Positions 23,734-23,824 of a stretch of DNA of 23,824 bases are shown one piece after another. A program made the translations under genes and the position numbers. Within the stretch, counting starts at the first letter, position 1; every line of letters begins with the position of its first letter. The stretch is from IMG/VR virus record IMGVR_UViG_3300009136_000035, positions 1 to 23,824 of that record; one strand, written 5' to 3'. The notes beneath the pieces were generated by a model, which was not told the DNA's origin, did no database searches, and saw only the letters and a program-made list of their open reading frames with translations. Origin of the DNA: a virus.

Positions 23734-23824
23734 TAATCTATCTCCGCAGGTAATTTGTCATACCTAATAGCTTTGAATCTAGGCTCTCTTAAACTACCAT
23801 CTTTTAATTGTTTCATAGCCTTAA
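23733..23824 (-). CDS. C-terminal end of an upstream gene, possibly DNA ligase
   Basis: The last 29 codons, cut by the window edge. The segment SLREPRFKAIRYDKLPAEID recalls the motif VI region of ATP-dependent DNA ligases (R-x-P-R-F, then R-x-D-K), and a ligase would fit the replication genes before an endonuclease VII. This is too short for a firm call. An ATG lies within the fragment but has no ribosome site, so the frame most likely enters from outside. Confidence 0.55.
   Translation of the reverse strand, partial: KAMKQLKDGSLREPRFKAIRYDKLPAEID

Noticed and set aside
1-23824. CRISPR array, tRNA genes or insertion sequence
   Set aside because: No regularly spaced repeats, cloverleaf-like segments or transposase frames seen on either strand.

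Overview
The window is part of the genome of a T7-like podovirus (short-tailed, lytic, phage-RNA-polymerase type; order Autographivirales in present naming). This rests on a single-subunit T7-type RNA polymerase and a complete head, tail and ejection-protein cassette in T7 order and with T7-like lengths. Every supported gene lies on the minus strand, so the biological reading direction is from position 23824 down to 1. The long plus-strand ORFs are antisense shadows. The host cannot be read from the sequence. A Gram-negative host fits the ejection proteins and the two beta-helix tail spikes, and the style resembles marine/aquatic T7-like phages, but this is inference.

Layout in reading order. 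(1) 23824-23053: end of DNA-metabolism genes. These are the last 29 codons of a gene that may be a DNA ligase, a 74-aa Cys-rich protein, an endonuclease VII-type Holliday-junction resolvase and a 54-aa ORF. (2) 23056-20636: T7-type RNA polymerase, placed directly in front of the structural genes as in phiKMV-like phages rather than in the early region as in T7. (3) 20615-19725: three small genes, namely a 65-aa protein, a cupin-like protein and an 81-aa protein with one membrane segment. (4) 19714-16162: portal (TTG start), scaffold and major capsid, ending at two consecutive terminator-like hairpins. (5) 16053-4834: tail tubular proteins A and B, then three ejection/internal core proteins equivalent in order to T7 gp14, gp15 and gp16. 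The last is a 1769-aa protein whose first ~110 residues look like a staphylococcal-nuclease domain. (6) 4833-153: two tail spike/fibre genes. The first carries the T7 gp17 virion anchor; the second does not, but shares a nearly identical ~57-residue module with it. Each is followed by a 15-codon mini-ORF and a terminator-like hairpin. (7) 28-1: first codons of the next gene.

The genes are packed end to end with 1-62 nt overlaps or short gaps, mostly with AGGAG-type ribosome binding sites; no gene-free stretch reaches 300 bases. The most interesting signals are: the SNase-like domain on the giant ejection protein; a family of three hairpins (after capsid, spike 1 and spike 2) whose stems differ by compensatory changes while a G-U wobble and a downstream TTATGATTGTTATT-like segment stay fixed; the repeated mini-ORF MNKELL(Q/A)IREECKAK; and the modular two-spike arrangement. 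Terminases, holin and endolysin are not in the window and probably lie beyond position 1.
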